Shown here: positions 16,724 through 25,548 of the stretch, piece by piece
How the letters are laid out: the number at the start of each line of letters is the position of its first letter
Numbering within the stretch: position 1 is the first letter of the stretch
Origin: Paraburkholderia phytofirmans PsJN
Lineage (GTDB): Bacteria; Pseudomonadota; Gammaproteobacteria; Burkholderiales; Burkholderiaceae
DNA length: 64,000 nt
Direction: 5' to 3'
Assembly: GCF_000020125.1 (NCBI RefSeq)
Contig: NC_010676.1
Location: forward strand, 930,001-994,000
The notes under the pieces: generated by a model
Told to the model about the DNA's origin: nothing
Database searches by the model: none
Seen by the model: only the letters and a program-made list of their open reading frames with translations
Position numbers and translations under genes: made by a program

Positions 16724-18247
16724 TCAGAAGTTGATGTTGGTCCGCACGCCGATGACGAACGTGTTGCGCAGCGGCTGCGTCGGATCGTTCGGATTCTGGC
16801 CGGCACCGGCGTTGAACGTGTATTGCGCGTCGGCTTGCACTTGCCACCACGGATTGACCTGGTACTGATAGGTCGCTTCGAGCGCGGTTTCGCTGGTTCG
16901 CACGCCGTACGGTCCGTTGGTGAACGCGCGGGTATCCGCATCGAGTCCGTTCACATGATTGCCGACCTTGATGTAGGTAAGCGCAAGGCCCACGCTGTCG
17001 TTGTCGCGGCCTTGGAACGGCGCTTTCATCACGACGCCGACGTTCGCCGCGAGGCTGACCAGGTTGCGGTCGCCGGGCGCGCCCATCACGCGCGCGAACA
17101 CGCCGATGCTGCGCGGCTCGTCAGGATCGGGACGCCAGATCATCTGGTCGGCCACCGCGTAGATGCTGTAGTCGCCGCGATGATTCTGGGCGACGCCGCT
17201 CGTGGCCGGATTCGCGAGCGACAAGCCGGTGTTGTCGTAGCGTTGATCCGCGAAGCTGCCGTTGTTGTACCAGACGCCGAGCTTGTAGGTGCCGGGCAAA
17301 CCGCCGCCGCCCGCGCCGACCATCTCGCCGTCGGCCGGCTGGTTGATCGCATACTGCAACTCGCCGATGAACAGCGTGCCGTTGTGCAGATTGAAGTTGG
17401 TGCCGCTCTTGTTGTTCGGGTTGTTGCCGAGCGGGTCGCCGTCGTACACGCCGGCGAGAGCCGTCAACGAAGGCGTGATCTGGCCGCGCACGCGCACGCC
17501 GAGGTCGGACAGCGGATACGCCGGACCGCCTGAGGGCATGTCGTACGAAGGCAGCGCGGGCCAGCCGAACATCGTGTTGACGAACAGCGCCGAGTATTGG
17601 CTCGTGATGAATTCCTGGTCGATGCTTTGCTGACCGATCTTCACGTCGATGCGTTTGTTCAGGAACGATTGCTGGTACCACAATTCCCACAGACGGGTCG
17701 TGTCGTCCGCTTCGATGCCGCTCGCCGTATTCAGCGTGCCGAGCTTGTTGGCGCTGAGATTCGCGCCATGTATCTGCAACGCGCTGACGTTGAACAGGCC
17801 GCCCGGCAGGCCGAACGCTTTTTGCGTGTCCAGTTGCACGGTGGCGGTCGTCAGGCCATCGTAGTCGGCGCCTTTCGCGAGACCGCCGCGCAGATTGGCA
17901 AGCACTTCGCTGGTCTCGGTGAGCGTGAAGGTCACGCCGTATTTGCCGAGCCAGGGGCGCAGGCCGCCGATGTCGCCAAGCATCTGCTGGCGATTCCAGA
18001 AACCGGTCCACTGGTTCGCCTGGGTCGCCTGAATCTTCAGGTCGGCCTCGGGCGCTTCGGGCGCGGCGTCGGGATTGGCTTCGGCCATGGCGACGCCGGC
18101 TGTCAGCGACGCCCAGGCGAACGCCGTGCAGAGGGCGGCACGCCGCACCGAGGGCAAACGCGAGTGGCGCGTGAGAGCGGCGCGCGGCGCGGAATCGCGA
18201 AACGGACGCGCTTGTGCGCCAGGTCCGTTGAAATGGGCGAACTTCAT
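16724..18247 (-). CDS. OprB-family carbohydrate-selective-type porin
   Basis: A 507-residue outer-membrane protein with an N-terminal signal (about residues 1-55, core ALCTAFAWASLTAGVAMA) and the OprB family layout: LGDIGGLRPWLGKYGVTFTL near the start of the mature part, then alternating beta-strand segments, ending in a phenylalanine (TNINF) as outer-membrane barrels do. OprB relatives usually pass sugars, but this one heads an operon with an EfeB-type peroxidase and FbpABC behind a Fur-box candidate, suggesting it passes an iron complex. That substrate is inference. Confidence 0.88.
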   Translation of the reverse strand: MKFAHFNGPGAQARPFRDSAPRAALTRHSRLPSVRRAALCTAFAWASLTAGVAMAEANPDAAPEAPEADLKIQATQANQWTGFWNRQQMLGDIGGLRPWLGKYGVTFTLTETSEVLANLRGGLAKGADYDGLTTATVQLDTQKAFGLPGGLFNVSALQIHGANLSANKLGTLNTASGIEADDTTRLWELWYQQSFLNKRIDVKIGQQSIDQEFITSQYSALFVNTMFGWPALPSYDMPSGGPAYPLSDLGVRVRGQITPSLTALAGVYDGDPLGNNPNNKSGTNFNLHNGTLFIGELQYAINQPADGEMVGAGGGGLPGTYKLGVWYNNGSFADQRYDNTGLSLANPATSGVAQNHRGDYSIYAVADQMIWRPDPDEPRSIGVFARVMGAPGDRNLVSLAANVGVVMKAPFQGRDNDSVGLALTYIKVGNHVNGLDADTRAFTNGPYGVRTSETALEATYQYQVNPWWQVQADAQYTFNAGAGQNPNDPTQPLRNTFVIGVRTNINF

Positions 18248-18652
18248 CGAAATCCTTATTGGTGTTGTATCGACTCATTGAAACCATCGCGGCGCGTCGC
18301 CGCCTGCCCGCGATTTGCCCTATCGGTTCGCGACGCCGACACAGCAGATGGCGAGATCGTACGCATGCGAATTTGGTGAGTCAACACAAATGAGAACGAT
18401 TCGCATCAATATTACTGACGTATAACTTTGCGCTTTACGGACTGCTACTAAACCGCATTTGCACGTAATTCGCAGCGAATGTAAATGTAATGAAAACGAA
18501 TGCTGGTGGTCATATCGACGCACTACCGACTCCAGCCAAGGCCGCCGCCGCGAGTTGACCGCAAAAGCGGCTATGATCGATTTCCAAAACGCACGGTCGC
18601 ACGCATCCGGCCCGCGACAAGCGCCCAAACCCATACTGGATGGAACCTGCCG
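18248..18652. promoter_or_regulatory. Divergent intergenic region, porin-iron operon / N-acetyltransferase
   Basis: This 405-base gap holds the promoter of the minus-strand iron operon and that of the plus-strand N-acetyltransferase gene. It is AT-richer than its surroundings between about 18375 and 18510. Apart from the Fur-box candidate and extra half-sites (ATGCGAA at 18365-18371, ATGAAAA near 18489), no gene was seen; short open frames here have no family features. Confidence 0.6.
18390..18406. promoter_or_regulatory. Candidate Fur box
   Basis: ATGAGAA-cga-TTCGCAT is a 7-3-7 inverted repeat with one mismatch, embedded in AATGAGAACGATTCGCATC, which closely follows the Fur operator pattern of betaproteobacteria. 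It lies 143 bases upstream of the porin start and would make the porin/propeller/EfeB/FbpABC operon iron-repressed. A further ATGCGAA half-site is 19 bases away. Confidence 0.65.
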
Positions 18653-19492
18653 ATGTCTCACACAGTGAATCTGGATAATTACTTCGCCCGTATTGGCTAC
18701 CAGGGGCCGCGCGCGGCGACGCTGGAAGTGCTTCAGGCGCTTCATCGGTTGCACCCGCGCGCGATTCCGTTCGAGAACCTGAACCCGCTCACGCGGCGTC
18801 CGGTGAAACTGGACCTCGAATCGGTCGAACGCAAACTCGTCACCGAACACCGCGGCGGCTACTGTTTCGAACAGAACGCGCTGTTCGCCGACGTGCTGAC
18901 GCAGTTGGGCTTCGCGGTCACGCCGTTGCTCGGGCGCGTGCTGTGGGGCCGGGCATCGGACGCGCCGCCGCCGCCGCGCACGCATATGGTGTTGCGCCTC
19001 GACATCGACAACGAAGCCTGGATCGCGGACGTCGGCTTCGGCAGCGTGACGCTGACCGCGCCGCTGCGCCTGACCGCGGGTCTCGCGCAACGCACGGAAC
19101 TCGGCACGTTCCGTCTCGCCGACGCTTCGCGCGAGGCACTCAATCTCGAAGTGCAGGCTCGCGACGAAAGCTGGGCGCGGGTCTATTGCTTCGATCTGCA
19201 GCCGGTCGAGTGGATCGATTACGAAACCTCGAACTGGTACACGGCGACCTCGCCGGAAGTGATTTTTGCGAGCACGCTGATCGTGTGCCGCGTGCTGCCC
19301 GAGGCGCGGCTCGCGCTGTTCAACGATCAACTGAGCGAGCGCGCGGCCGACGGCCGGCTCATCAGCGAGCGGCAAATCAAAAGCGCCGGCGAACTCGCGG
19401 CGTGTCTGCGCGATCAATTCGGCATCGACACCGGCGACCTCGACATCGCCGGGATATTCGACCGCGTGCGCACGCCGGCTCAAACCGCGTAG
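18653..19492 (+). CDS. nat: Arylamine N-acetyltransferase
   Basis: A 279-residue cytoplasmic enzyme that transfers acetyl from acetyl-CoA to arylamines or hydrazines. The catalytic triad is complete: Cys71 in RGGYCFEQN, His111 in RTHMVLRL and Asp126 in IADVGFGS. The length is usual for bacterial NAT. The ATG at 18653 (MSHTVNLDNYFARIG) matches the family N-terminus; the open frame upstream is non-coding. The next gene begins 12 bases after the stop, so they are probably co-transcribed. Physiological role is unknown. Confidence 0.94.
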   Translation: MSHTVNLDNYFARIGYQGPRAATLEVLQALHRLHPRAIPFENLNPLTRRPVKLDLESVERKLVTEHRGGYCFEQNALFADVLTQLGFAVTPLLGRVLWGRASDAPPPPRTHMVLRLDIDNEAWIADVGFGSVTLTAPLRLTAGLAQRTELGTFRLADASREALNLEVQARDESWARVYCFDLQPVEWIDYETSNWYTATSPEVIFASTLIVCRVLPEARLALFNDQLSERAADGRLISERQIKSAGELAACLRDQFGIDTGDLDIAGIFDRVRTPAQTA

Positions 19493-19504
19493 CAAGCAAC
19501 GGCC

Positions 19505-20185
19505 ATGGTCGCGCGCCTCATCTTCCAAACGGTGGTGTGGCTGGTGGGCATGGGCGCGCTGCTGTTCGGCGCGGCGGGCACCTTCGCTTGGCCGGCCGCG
19601 TGGTGGTATGTGATCGAGCTAGGCGTGCTGAGCCTGTGGATCGGTTTGTGGCTGGCGCGTCACGATCCCGGCCTGCTCGCCGAGCGACTGTCGCCGTTGT
19701 TGCAGGCGCAGCAAAACCGCTGGGACCGCATTTTCATGGTGAGCGTGTCGCTCGCGTGGTGCGGCTGGCTCGTCCTGATGGCGTTCGACGCGATGCGCTT
19801 TCATTGGAGCGCGCCATTGCCGGTGGCACTGGTCAGCTTCGGCTCGCTCTGCGTGTTCCTCTGCCTCTTCATGTGCCGCTTCGTGTTTCAGGCCAATAGC
19901 TATGCCGCGCCGGTCGTGAAGATCCAGACGAGCCGCGGGCATAAGGTGGTCGATACCGGCCTTTACGCGCATGTCCGTCATCCGATGTATTCCGCGGCGC
20001 TGCTGCTGTTGGTCGGCACGCCCTTGCTGCTTGGATCGTGGTGGGGTCTCGCCTTCGTGCCGGTCATGGTGATCGCTATCGGCTGGCGCGCGGTGCGCGA
20101 AGAGCGTGTTTTGGCCGCGCAACTCGACGGCTACACGGACTACATGGCGCGCGTGCGTTATCGCTTCGTGCCGTTCATCTGGTAG
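19505..20185 (+). CDS. Isoprenylcysteine carboxyl methyltransferase-like membrane protein
   Basis: A 226-residue protein with about five to six membrane segments. The C-terminal half carries the ICMT/PEMT signature VVDTGLYAHVRHPMYSA (about residues 148-164) and then EERVLAAQLDGYTDYMARV, motifs that bind S-adenosylmethionine in this fold. Bacterial members are poorly characterised and their acceptor is unknown. It follows the N-acetyltransferase by 12 bases. Methyltransferase activity is plausible from the conserved His-Pro and Glu residues but not demonstrated. Confidence 0.83.
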   Translation: MVARLIFQTVVWLVGMGALLFGAAGTFAWPAAWWYVIELGVLSLWIGLWLARHDPGLLAERLSPLLQAQQNRWDRIFMVSVSLAWCGWLVLMAFDAMRFHWSAPLPVALVSFGSLCVFLCLFMCRFVFQANSYAAPVVKIQTSRGHKVVDTGLYAHVRHPMYSAALLLLVGTPLLLGSWWGLAFVPVMVIAIGWRAVREERVLAAQLDGYTDYMARVRYRFVPFIW

Positions 20186-20237
20186 GCGCGTCGCCTCGGC
20201 GTTCGCGCCGCGTTCATCTGCTCAGCTTGCATCAACC

Positions 20238-20247
20238 TGTCTAGACA
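20238..20247. promoter_or_regulatory. Candidate HutC-type operator, distal site
   Basis: TGTCTAGACA is a perfect ten-base palindrome inside CCTGTCTAGACAAAAT, 241 bases before the binding-protein GTG. It shares TGTCTA-ACA with the second site at 20411-20420, so both are probably bound by the GntR regulator at the end of this cluster. Confidence 0.5.
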
Positions 20248-20408
20248 AAATAGCTCGCGCTTGCCCGAGCTGCGATGTGCGCCGCGCCGCTTTCACCCAT
20301 TAAGAACTCCCCGCAAAGCCCCGCTGCGCTGAATCTCCTAGGGGCTTACCCGATGATCCCGCCAATTTCTCACAAATTCTCTTGCGACTGCTTTTTGACT
20401 CATGCAGA

Positions 20409-20422
20409 CTTGTCTATACAAA
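20409..20422. promoter_or_regulatory. Candidate HutC-type operator, proximal site
   Basis: CTTGTCTATACAAA contains TTGTCTATACAA, close to the TTGTATATACAA-like sites bound by HutC-subfamily GntR proteins. It lies about 57 bases upstream of the binding-protein GTG at 20479, a good repressor position. Confidence 0.55.
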
Positions 20423-20478
20423 TTAAGCAGCGGTTAAACATCCGATTCGATGGTGTCCTCAATCAAAGGAGTTTCGAC

Positions 20479-21339
20479 GTGAAAGTGAAGCGCACGACGG
20501 CAGCAAAAACATTGATCGGCGCCGTGCTCGGCGCTGCGGCGATTTTCGCGGCACCGGCGCAGGCCAAAGACTGGAAGACGGTGACGATCGCGCTCGAAGG
20601 CGGCTACGCGCCGTGGAATCTGACCTTGCCGGGCGGCAAGCTGGGCGGCTTCGAACCCGAACTGGTCGCCAACCTGTGCGAGCGCATCAAGCTGCAATGC
20701 AATCTCGTGGCGCAAGACTGGGACGGTATGATTCCCGGTTTGCAAGCGGGCAAGTTCGATGTCCTGATGGACGCGATCTCGATCACGCCGGAGCGTGAAA
20801 AGATCATCGCCTTCTCGAAGCCGTATGCCGCCACGCCCGCCACGTTCGCCGTCGCCGACGCCAAGGTGCTGCCCAAGGCCGCGCCGGGCGCCGGTGTCGT
20901 CAAGCTGTCCGGCGACCCGAAGGCCGACCAGCCGACCGTCGACGCGTTGCGCAAGCAGTTGAAGGGCAAGACCATCGGCATCCAGTCGGGCACGGTCTAC
21001 ACCAAGTTCATCAACGACGGCTTCAAGGACATTGCCACGATCCGCGTCTACAAGACCTCGCCCGAGCGCGATCTGGATCTGGCCAACGGCCGCATCGACG
21101 CTTCCTTCGACGACGTGACGTACTACGCCGCCAACATCGACAAGAAAGAAACCGCGTCGATTGTGATGGCCGGTCCGAAGATTGGCGGCCCGATCTGGGG
21201 TCCGGGCGAAGGCCTCGCGTTCCGCAAGCAGGACGCCGACCTGAAAGCGAAGTTCGACACCGCGATCAGCGCCGCGCTCGCCGACGGCACCGTCAAGAAG
21301 CTCTCCAACAAGTGGTTCAAGACCGACGTCACGCCTTGA
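20479..21339 (+). CDS. Amino-acid ABC transporter, periplasmic binding protein (module 1)
   Basis: A 286-residue secreted protein. The GTG at 20479 has AAAGGAG seven bases upstream and starts a signal peptide (KVKRTTAAKTLIGAVLGAAAIFAAPAQA). The SBP family 3 core follows: EGGYAPWNLT, GFEPELVANLCERI, WDGMIPGLQAGKFDVLMDAISITPER and an SNKWF end. This places it with lysine/arginine/ornithine/histidine/opine-type binders. It leads a cluster of two permeases, an ATPase, an ammonia-lyase-like enzyme and a HutC-type regulator, so the substrate may be what that enzyme acts on. Confidence 0.92.
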   Translation: MKVKRTTAAKTLIGAVLGAAAIFAAPAQAKDWKTVTIALEGGYAPWNLTLPGGKLGGFEPELVANLCERIKLQCNLVAQDWDGMIPGLQAGKFDVLMDAISITPEREKIIAFSKPYAATPATFAVADAKVLPKAAPGAGVVKLSGDPKADQPTVDALRKQLKGKTIGIQSGTVYTKFINDGFKDIATIRVYKTSPERDLDLANGRIDASFDDVTYYAANIDKKETASIVMAGPKIGGPIWGPGEGLAFRKQDADLKAKFDTAISAALADGTVKKLSNKWFKTDVTP

Positions 21340-21441
21340 TTCGCCGGGACGTCGAGAGGCAACGGCAGGCGCGCGTGGCGAAAGAACCGCGCGTGCCGGC
21401 CGGTTCGATCCGCCGCAATGGATGAAGATGAGAGGTAGGGA

Positions 21442-22164
21442 ATGGCTCTGATACAGATGCTCGGCTTCGGGCCGGAAGGCTGGGGCGGCGTATTGCTGCT
21501 CGCGGCGTTGATGACGGTGGCGCTCACGCTTGCGGCGCTTGCGGTCGGCGCCGTGTTCGGCGCGCTGGTGGCGGCCGCCAAGCTGTCGCGTTTTCGTACG
21601 CTGCGCGTGATCGGCGATATCTACACCACGGTGTTTCGCGGCGTGCCCGAACTGCTCGTCATCTATCTGTTCTATTTCGGCGGCTCGACGCTCGTTACGA
21701 GCGTCGGCCAGTTGTTCGGCGCGGAAGGCTTCGTCGGCGTGCCGCCGTTCGTGGTCGGCGCGCTGGCCGTGGGCATGATTTCAGGTGCCTACCAGGCCGA
21801 GGTGTACCGCTCGGCGGTGCTGGCGGTGTCGCGCGGCGAACTCGAAGCCGCGCGCTCGATCGGCATGCCGACGCTGACCATGGCGCGCCGCATCCTGATT
21901 CCGCAAGTGCTGCGTTTCGCGTTGCCCGGCATCGGCAACGTCTGGCAATTGAGCCTGAAGGACTCGGCGCTGATCTCCGTGACGGGGCTCGCCGAATTGC
22001 TGCGCACGAGTCAGGTGGCGGCGGGTTCCACGCATCAATACTTCACGTTCTTCGTGGTGGGCGGCGCGCTCTATCTGATCATGACCAGCATCTCGAACCG
22101 GGTCTTCAACCGTGCAGAAGCGCACGTGGGCCGGTCCTTCAAGCGCAACTTCGCGCGTAACTGA
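21442..22164 (+). CDS. Amino-acid ABC transporter permease, HisQ-like (module 1)
   Basis: A 240-residue inner-membrane protein with about five membrane helices. It has the polar-amino-acid permease motif [17 protein letters not shown] near residue 67 and the EAA loop [24 protein letters not shown] near residue 130. It pairs with the next gene, 15 bases away, to form the heterodimeric channel. The gene follows the binding-protein gene by 102 bases, with a GAGGTAGGGA ribosome-binding region before the ATG. Confidence 0.92.
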   Translation: MALIQMLGFGPEGWGGVLLLAALMTVALTLAALAVGAVFGALVAAAKLSRFRTLRVIGDIYTTVFRGVPELLVIYLFYFGGSTLVTSVGQLFGAEGFVGVPPFVVGALAVGMISGAYQAEVYRSAVLAVSRGELEAARSIGMPTLTMARRILIPQVLRFALPGIGNVWQLSLKDSALISVTGLAELLRTSQVAAGSTHQYFTFFVVGGALYLIMTSISNRVFNRAEAHVGRSFKRNFARN

Positions 22165-22178
22165 CGAGGGCGGCCACC

Positions 22179-22931
22179 ATGCATTTCGACTTCGACTTTC
22201 TGTTCGACACGATCAAGCAACTGCTCGCGGCCGTGCCGACCACGCTCGGTCTGTTCTTCTGCTCGCTGATTCTCGGCGGCCTGCTTTCGCTCGTGATCGT
22301 CACGATGCGCGTGTCGCCGCACTGGCTGCCGAATCGCTTCGCGCGCGCTTATATCCTCGTGTTCCGCGGCTCGCCGCTGCTGATCCAGATGTTCCTCGTC
22401 TACTACGGCATGGGCCAGTTCGGCGTGATTCGCGAGAGCTTCCTGTGGCCGGTGCTGCGCGAGCCTTACATGTGCGCGGTGTTGTCGCTCGCGCTATGCA
22501 CGGCCGGCTATACCGCCGAAATCATTCGCGGTGGCTTGATGGCGGTGCCGGTCGGTCAGATCGAGGCCGGTTATTCGATCGGCCTGTCGGGTTTCGCGCT
22601 GCTGCGCCGCGTGATCGGGCCGATCGCCTTGCGCCAGTGTCTGCCGGCGTATTCGACCGAGGCGGTGCTGCTCGTCAAATCGACGGCGCTCGCGAGTCTC
22701 GTCACCGTGTGGGAAGTGACGGGCGTCGCGCAGCAGATCATCCAGCAAACCTATCGCACGACGGAAGTCTTCATCTGCGCCGCGCTGATCTATCTGTTCC
22801 TGAATTTTGTCATCGTGCGCTTGCTTGGCATGCTCGAAACGCGTCTGTCGCGCCATCTGCGCGCGGCGCGCCCGGCCGCGGTGAGCCGCCCGGTTTCCGC
22901 CACCACCGAAGCACGCCGCGCCGCGCCGTGA
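22179..22931 (+). CDS. Amino-acid ABC transporter permease, HisM-like (module 1)
   Basis: A 250-residue partner permease. Motifs are [20 protein letters not shown] near residue 60 and the EAA-like loop [23 protein letters not shown] near residue 127. The C-terminal 25 residues are an Ala/Arg-rich cytoplasmic tail without homology expectations. Together with the preceding permease it forms the membrane part of the importer. Confidence 0.92.
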   Translation: MHFDFDFLFDTIKQLLAAVPTTLGLFFCSLILGGLLSLVIVTMRVSPHWLPNRFARAYILVFRGSPLLIQMFLVYYGMGQFGVIRESFLWPVLREPYMCAVLSLALCTAGYTAEIIRGGLMAVPVGQIEAGYSIGLSGFALLRRVIGPIALRQCLPAYSTEAVLLVKSTALASLVTVWEVTGVAQQIIQQTYRTTEVFICAALIYLFLNFVIVRLLGMLETRLSRHLRAARPAAVSRPVSATTEARRAAP

Positions 22932-22966
22932 ACGGCCGCCCATCCTGGATGAATCTGGAGAATCCC

Positions 22967-23758
22967 ATGAACGCTACGGCACCCGTTGCACTGTCGGTCA
23001 AGAACATTCACAAATCGTTCGGCGATCACCATGTGCTCAAAGGCATTTCGCTCGACGCCCATCAAGGCGACGTGATCTCGATTCTCGGTGCGAGCGGTTC
23101 GGGCAAGAGCACGTTCCTGCGCTGCCTGAACCTCCTCGAAACGCCCGACGATGGCTCGGTCTCGCTCGCCGGCGAAGAGCTGAAAATGAAGCGCCGCGGC
23201 GACGGCAAACTGCAACCGAGCGACCGCCGCCAGGTGGACCGGGTGCGCTCGCAACTCGGCATGGTGTTCCAGAACTTCAACCTCTGGTCGCACATGACCG
23301 TGCTGGAAAATCTGATCGAAGGGCCGATGCGCGTGCAAAAGCGCAGCCGCGCCGAATCGGTGGAAGAGGCGGAAGCGCTGCTGGCGAAAGTCGGTCTGGC
23401 GGAAAAGCGCGGTCATTATCCGGCGCATCTGTCGGGTGGCCAGCAACAACGCGTGGCGATTGCGCGCGCGTTGGCCATGCATCCCAAAGTCATGCTGTTC
23501 GACGAGCCGACCTCGGCGCTCGATCCTGAACTGGTGGGCGAAGTGCTGCGCGTGATGCGCTCGCTGGCCGAAGAGGGCCGCACCATGCTGGTCGTCACGC
23601 ACGAAATGGGTTTCGCGCGCCATGTATCGAATCGCGTGATGTTCCTGCATCAGGGGCAAGTGGAAGCCGACGGCACGCCCGACGAAGTGTTCGTCGAATG
23701 CAAATCGGACCGTTTCCGGCAATTCGTTTCGAGCCATCAGGACCGCACCACCAACTAA
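22967..23758 (+). CDS. Amino-acid ABC transporter ATP-binding protein, HisP-like (module 1)
   Basis: A 263-residue ATPase with Walker [15 protein letters not shown]-loop [14 protein letters not shown], signature [15 protein letters not shown], Walker [15 protein letters not shown] and H-loop [12 protein letters not shown], as in HisP/GlnQ. The ATG at 22967 has TGGAG six bases upstream; an in-frame ATG six codons earlier is less well placed, and the frame is open further upstream only because it runs across the permease genes. Confidence 0.93.
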   Translation: MNATAPVALSVKNIHKSFGDHHVLKGISLDAHQGDVISILGASGSGKSTFLRCLNLLETPDDGSVSLAGEELKMKRRGDGKLQPSDRRQVDRVRSQLGMVFQNFNLWSHMTVLENLIEGPMRVQKRSRAESVEEAEALLAKVGLAEKRGHYPAHLSGGQQQRVAIARALAMHPKVMLFDEPTSALDPELVGEVLRVMRSLAEEGRTMLVVTHEMGFARHVSNRVMFLHQGQVEADGTPDEVFVECKSDRFRQFVSSHQDRTTN

Positions 23759-23796
23759 TCAGCATCACCAGGTAATCCACCAGGCAGAGCGTTCAT

Positions 23797-25446
23797 ATGG
23801 CCGTGATCCGTTCCAATCGTCCTCTCGACTGGGCTCAGGTGGCAGCGGTTGCCGCCGGTGAGCCGCTCGAGCTTTCCGCCGACGCCCGTGCGCGCATCGC
23901 CGCGGCGCGCGTGCTGGTCGAACAGATCGTCGAGCGCGGGATTCGCGCGTATGGCGTGAATACCGGCGTCGGCGCGTTGTGCGACGTCGTCGTTTCGCCG
24001 GGCGAGCAGCGCACGTTGTCGCGCAACATTCTGATGAGCCACGCGGTCGGCGTCGGCGCGCCGCTCGGCGCAGCCGAAACGCGCGCGGTCATGGCCGCGG
24101 CCGTCAACAACTTCGCGCACGGACATTCGGGGATTCGCCTCGAAGTCGCGGATCAACTGGTGGCGCTGCTCAACGCCGATTGCCTGCCGGAAGTGCCGGC
24201 GTTCGGCTCGGTCGGGTATCTGAGCCATATGGCGCATATCGCGCTCGTCTGTATCGGTGAAGGCTACGCGCGCTTGCGCGGCGAGCGAATCACAGGACGC
24301 GCCGCGCTGCAACGCCTCGGGCTCGAACCGCTCGTGCTCGAAGCCAAGGAAGGGCTGAGTCTCGTCAACGGCACGCCGTGTGTCACCGGCCTCGCAGCGT
24401 TGGCTCTCGCGCGTGCCGAACGCCTGCTCGACTGGACCGACATGGTCGCCTCGATGAGCTTCGAGAATCTGCGCGGCCAGCTTGCGGCTTTCGACGAAGA
24501 TTCGCTGGCCTTGCGTATTTCGCCGGGCCTGAACCTGGTCGGTGGGCGCATGCGCGCCGCGCTGGCCGACAGCGGCATTCTCGCGGCGGTGGTCGGTCAA
24601 CGCACGCAAGACCCGCTGAGCATGCGGACCATTCCGCACGTGCACGGCGCCGCGCGCGACGTGCTCACCGCGACCGCCGATGTGGTCAATCGCGAACTCG
24701 CATCGATTACCGACAACCCGATCGTCGCCGGCACGCCGGAAGAGCCGCGCGTGTATTCGCAGGCGCATGCGGTGGGCGCTTCGATCGCGCTGGCAATGGA
24801 CAGCCTCGCTACCGCGATCGCGCAAGTCGCCGCAATGGCCGAGCGGCGCCTCGACCGTCTCGTCAATCCGCTGGTGAGCGGCCTGCCGGCGTTTCTCGCC
24901 GAGCCGGGCGGCACCTGTTCCGGCTTCATGATCGCGCAGTACACGGCGGCCTCGCTGGTCGCGCAGAACCGGCGGCTCGCGCTGCCCGCGAGTCTCGACG
25001 GCGGCATCACCTCGGCCTTGCAGGAAGATCACCTGTGCCACGCCACGCCCGCCGCGTTGAAGGCGCTGGAAATCATCGACAACGCCGGACGCATCGTCGC
25101 GATCGAATTGCTGGCGGCGGCGCAAGCCTACGACCTGCAAAGTATCGACGCGCCACGCGCTCCGCACACCGGAGCGCTGTGGCAGCGCGTGCGGCGCGTC
25201 GTGCCGACCTACCGCGACGACCGTCCGCTCGCGGACGACATGAGCGCCGCCTTTCGCATGATCGCCGACGAGGCGCCGCCGCCCTTGCCGAACCCAGGTA
25301 AGATTGGCCCTCGGCCGCTCACGTCTGCCGACGGCGCGGCCACGGCAGCACCTGCCACGCTCGCGAATCTGGCGGCCGCGGGCCACGTGCGCGCAGCCGC
25401 GAGTATCGCTGTCAACGACGGGCAGGCTGCCGCGCACATTGCATGA
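23797..25446 (+). CDS. Histidine/aromatic ammonia-lyase family protein lacking the MIO triad
   Basis: A 549-residue member of the HAL/PAL lyase family. Conserved blocks are YGVNTGVG (52-59), NNFAHGHSGIR (104-114), LSLVNGTPCVTG, RTQDPLSMRTIPHVHG, SITDNPIV, MAERRLDRLVNP and ALQEDH. The usual GSVGASGDLAPLAH segment instead reads GSVG-Y-LSHMAH (137-147): the ASGD that forms the MIO prosthetic group is replaced by one Tyr. It is therefore either not a classical ammonia-lyase or uses another mechanism. Encoded in an amino-acid importer cluster with a HutC-type regulator but without hutU, hutI or hutG. A C-terminal Ala-rich extension of about 50 residues is present. Confidence 0.82.
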   Translation: MAVIRSNRPLDWAQVAAVAAGEPLELSADARARIAAARVLVEQIVERGIRAYGVNTGVGALCDVVVSPGEQRTLSRNILMSHAVGVGAPLGAAETRAVMAAAVNNFAHGHSGIRLEVADQLVALLNADCLPEVPAFGSVGYLSHMAHIALVCIGEGYARLRGERITGRAALQRLGLEPLVLEAKEGLSLVNGTPCVTGLAALALARAERLLDWTDMVASMSFENLRGQLAAFDEDSLALRISPGLNLVGGRMRAALADSGILAAVVGQRTQDPLSMRTIPHVHGAARDVLTATADVVNRELASITDNPIVAGTPEEPRVYSQAHAVGASIALAMDSLATAIAQVAAMAERRLDRLVNPLVSGLPAFLAEPGGTCSGFMIAQYTAASLVAQNRRLALPASLDGGITSALQEDHLCHATPAALKALEIIDNAGRIVAIELLAAAQAYDLQSIDAPRAPHTGALWQRVRRVVPTYRDDRPLADDMSAAFRMIADEAPPPLPNPGKIGPRPLTSADGAATAAPATLANLAAAGHVRAAASIAVNDGQAAAHIA

Positions 25447-25494
25447 CGCAGCCGCCGCCGGTGAGCGGGCTATCCGCCGGCAAGCCGGTCAAGA

Positions 25495-25520
25495 TGTACC
25501 AACCAGGTACAAACCAGGTA
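25495..25520. promoter_or_regulatory. Inverted and direct repeats upstream of module-1 regulator
   Basis: TGTACC-aacca-GGTACA (25495-25511) is a 6-5-6 inverted repeat, and ACCAGGTA occurs twice (25502-25509, 25513-25520), ending 28 bases before the GTG of the GntR gene. The same octamer is found at 23767-23774 before the lyase gene. Could be an autoregulatory site. Confidence 0.4.
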
Positions 25521-25548
25521 AAAACGGCGTATCACCCACGAGGTCGGA

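Noticed and set aside
18365..18371. ATGCGAA near the Fur box as a second full Fur site
   Set aside because: Only a half-site; the opposite arm is missing. Mentioned as an accessory half-site only.
21376..21416. GC-rich complementary segments between the module-1 binding protein and permease genes
   Set aside because: GGCAGGCGCGCG and CCGCGCGTGCC pair only with bulges and have no T-run; could be chance in such GC-rich sequence.
24168..24260. Possible frameshift or sequencing error explaining the missing ASG in the lyase
   Set aside because: The change is a net loss of exactly three codons, and the frame and conserved residues continue perfectly on both sides, so an indel error is unlikely.
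23755..25437. A 560-codon minus-strand frame opposite the lyase gene
   Set aside because: Antisense shadow in high-GC DNA; the plus-strand product has conserved lyase blocks and a sensible operon position.
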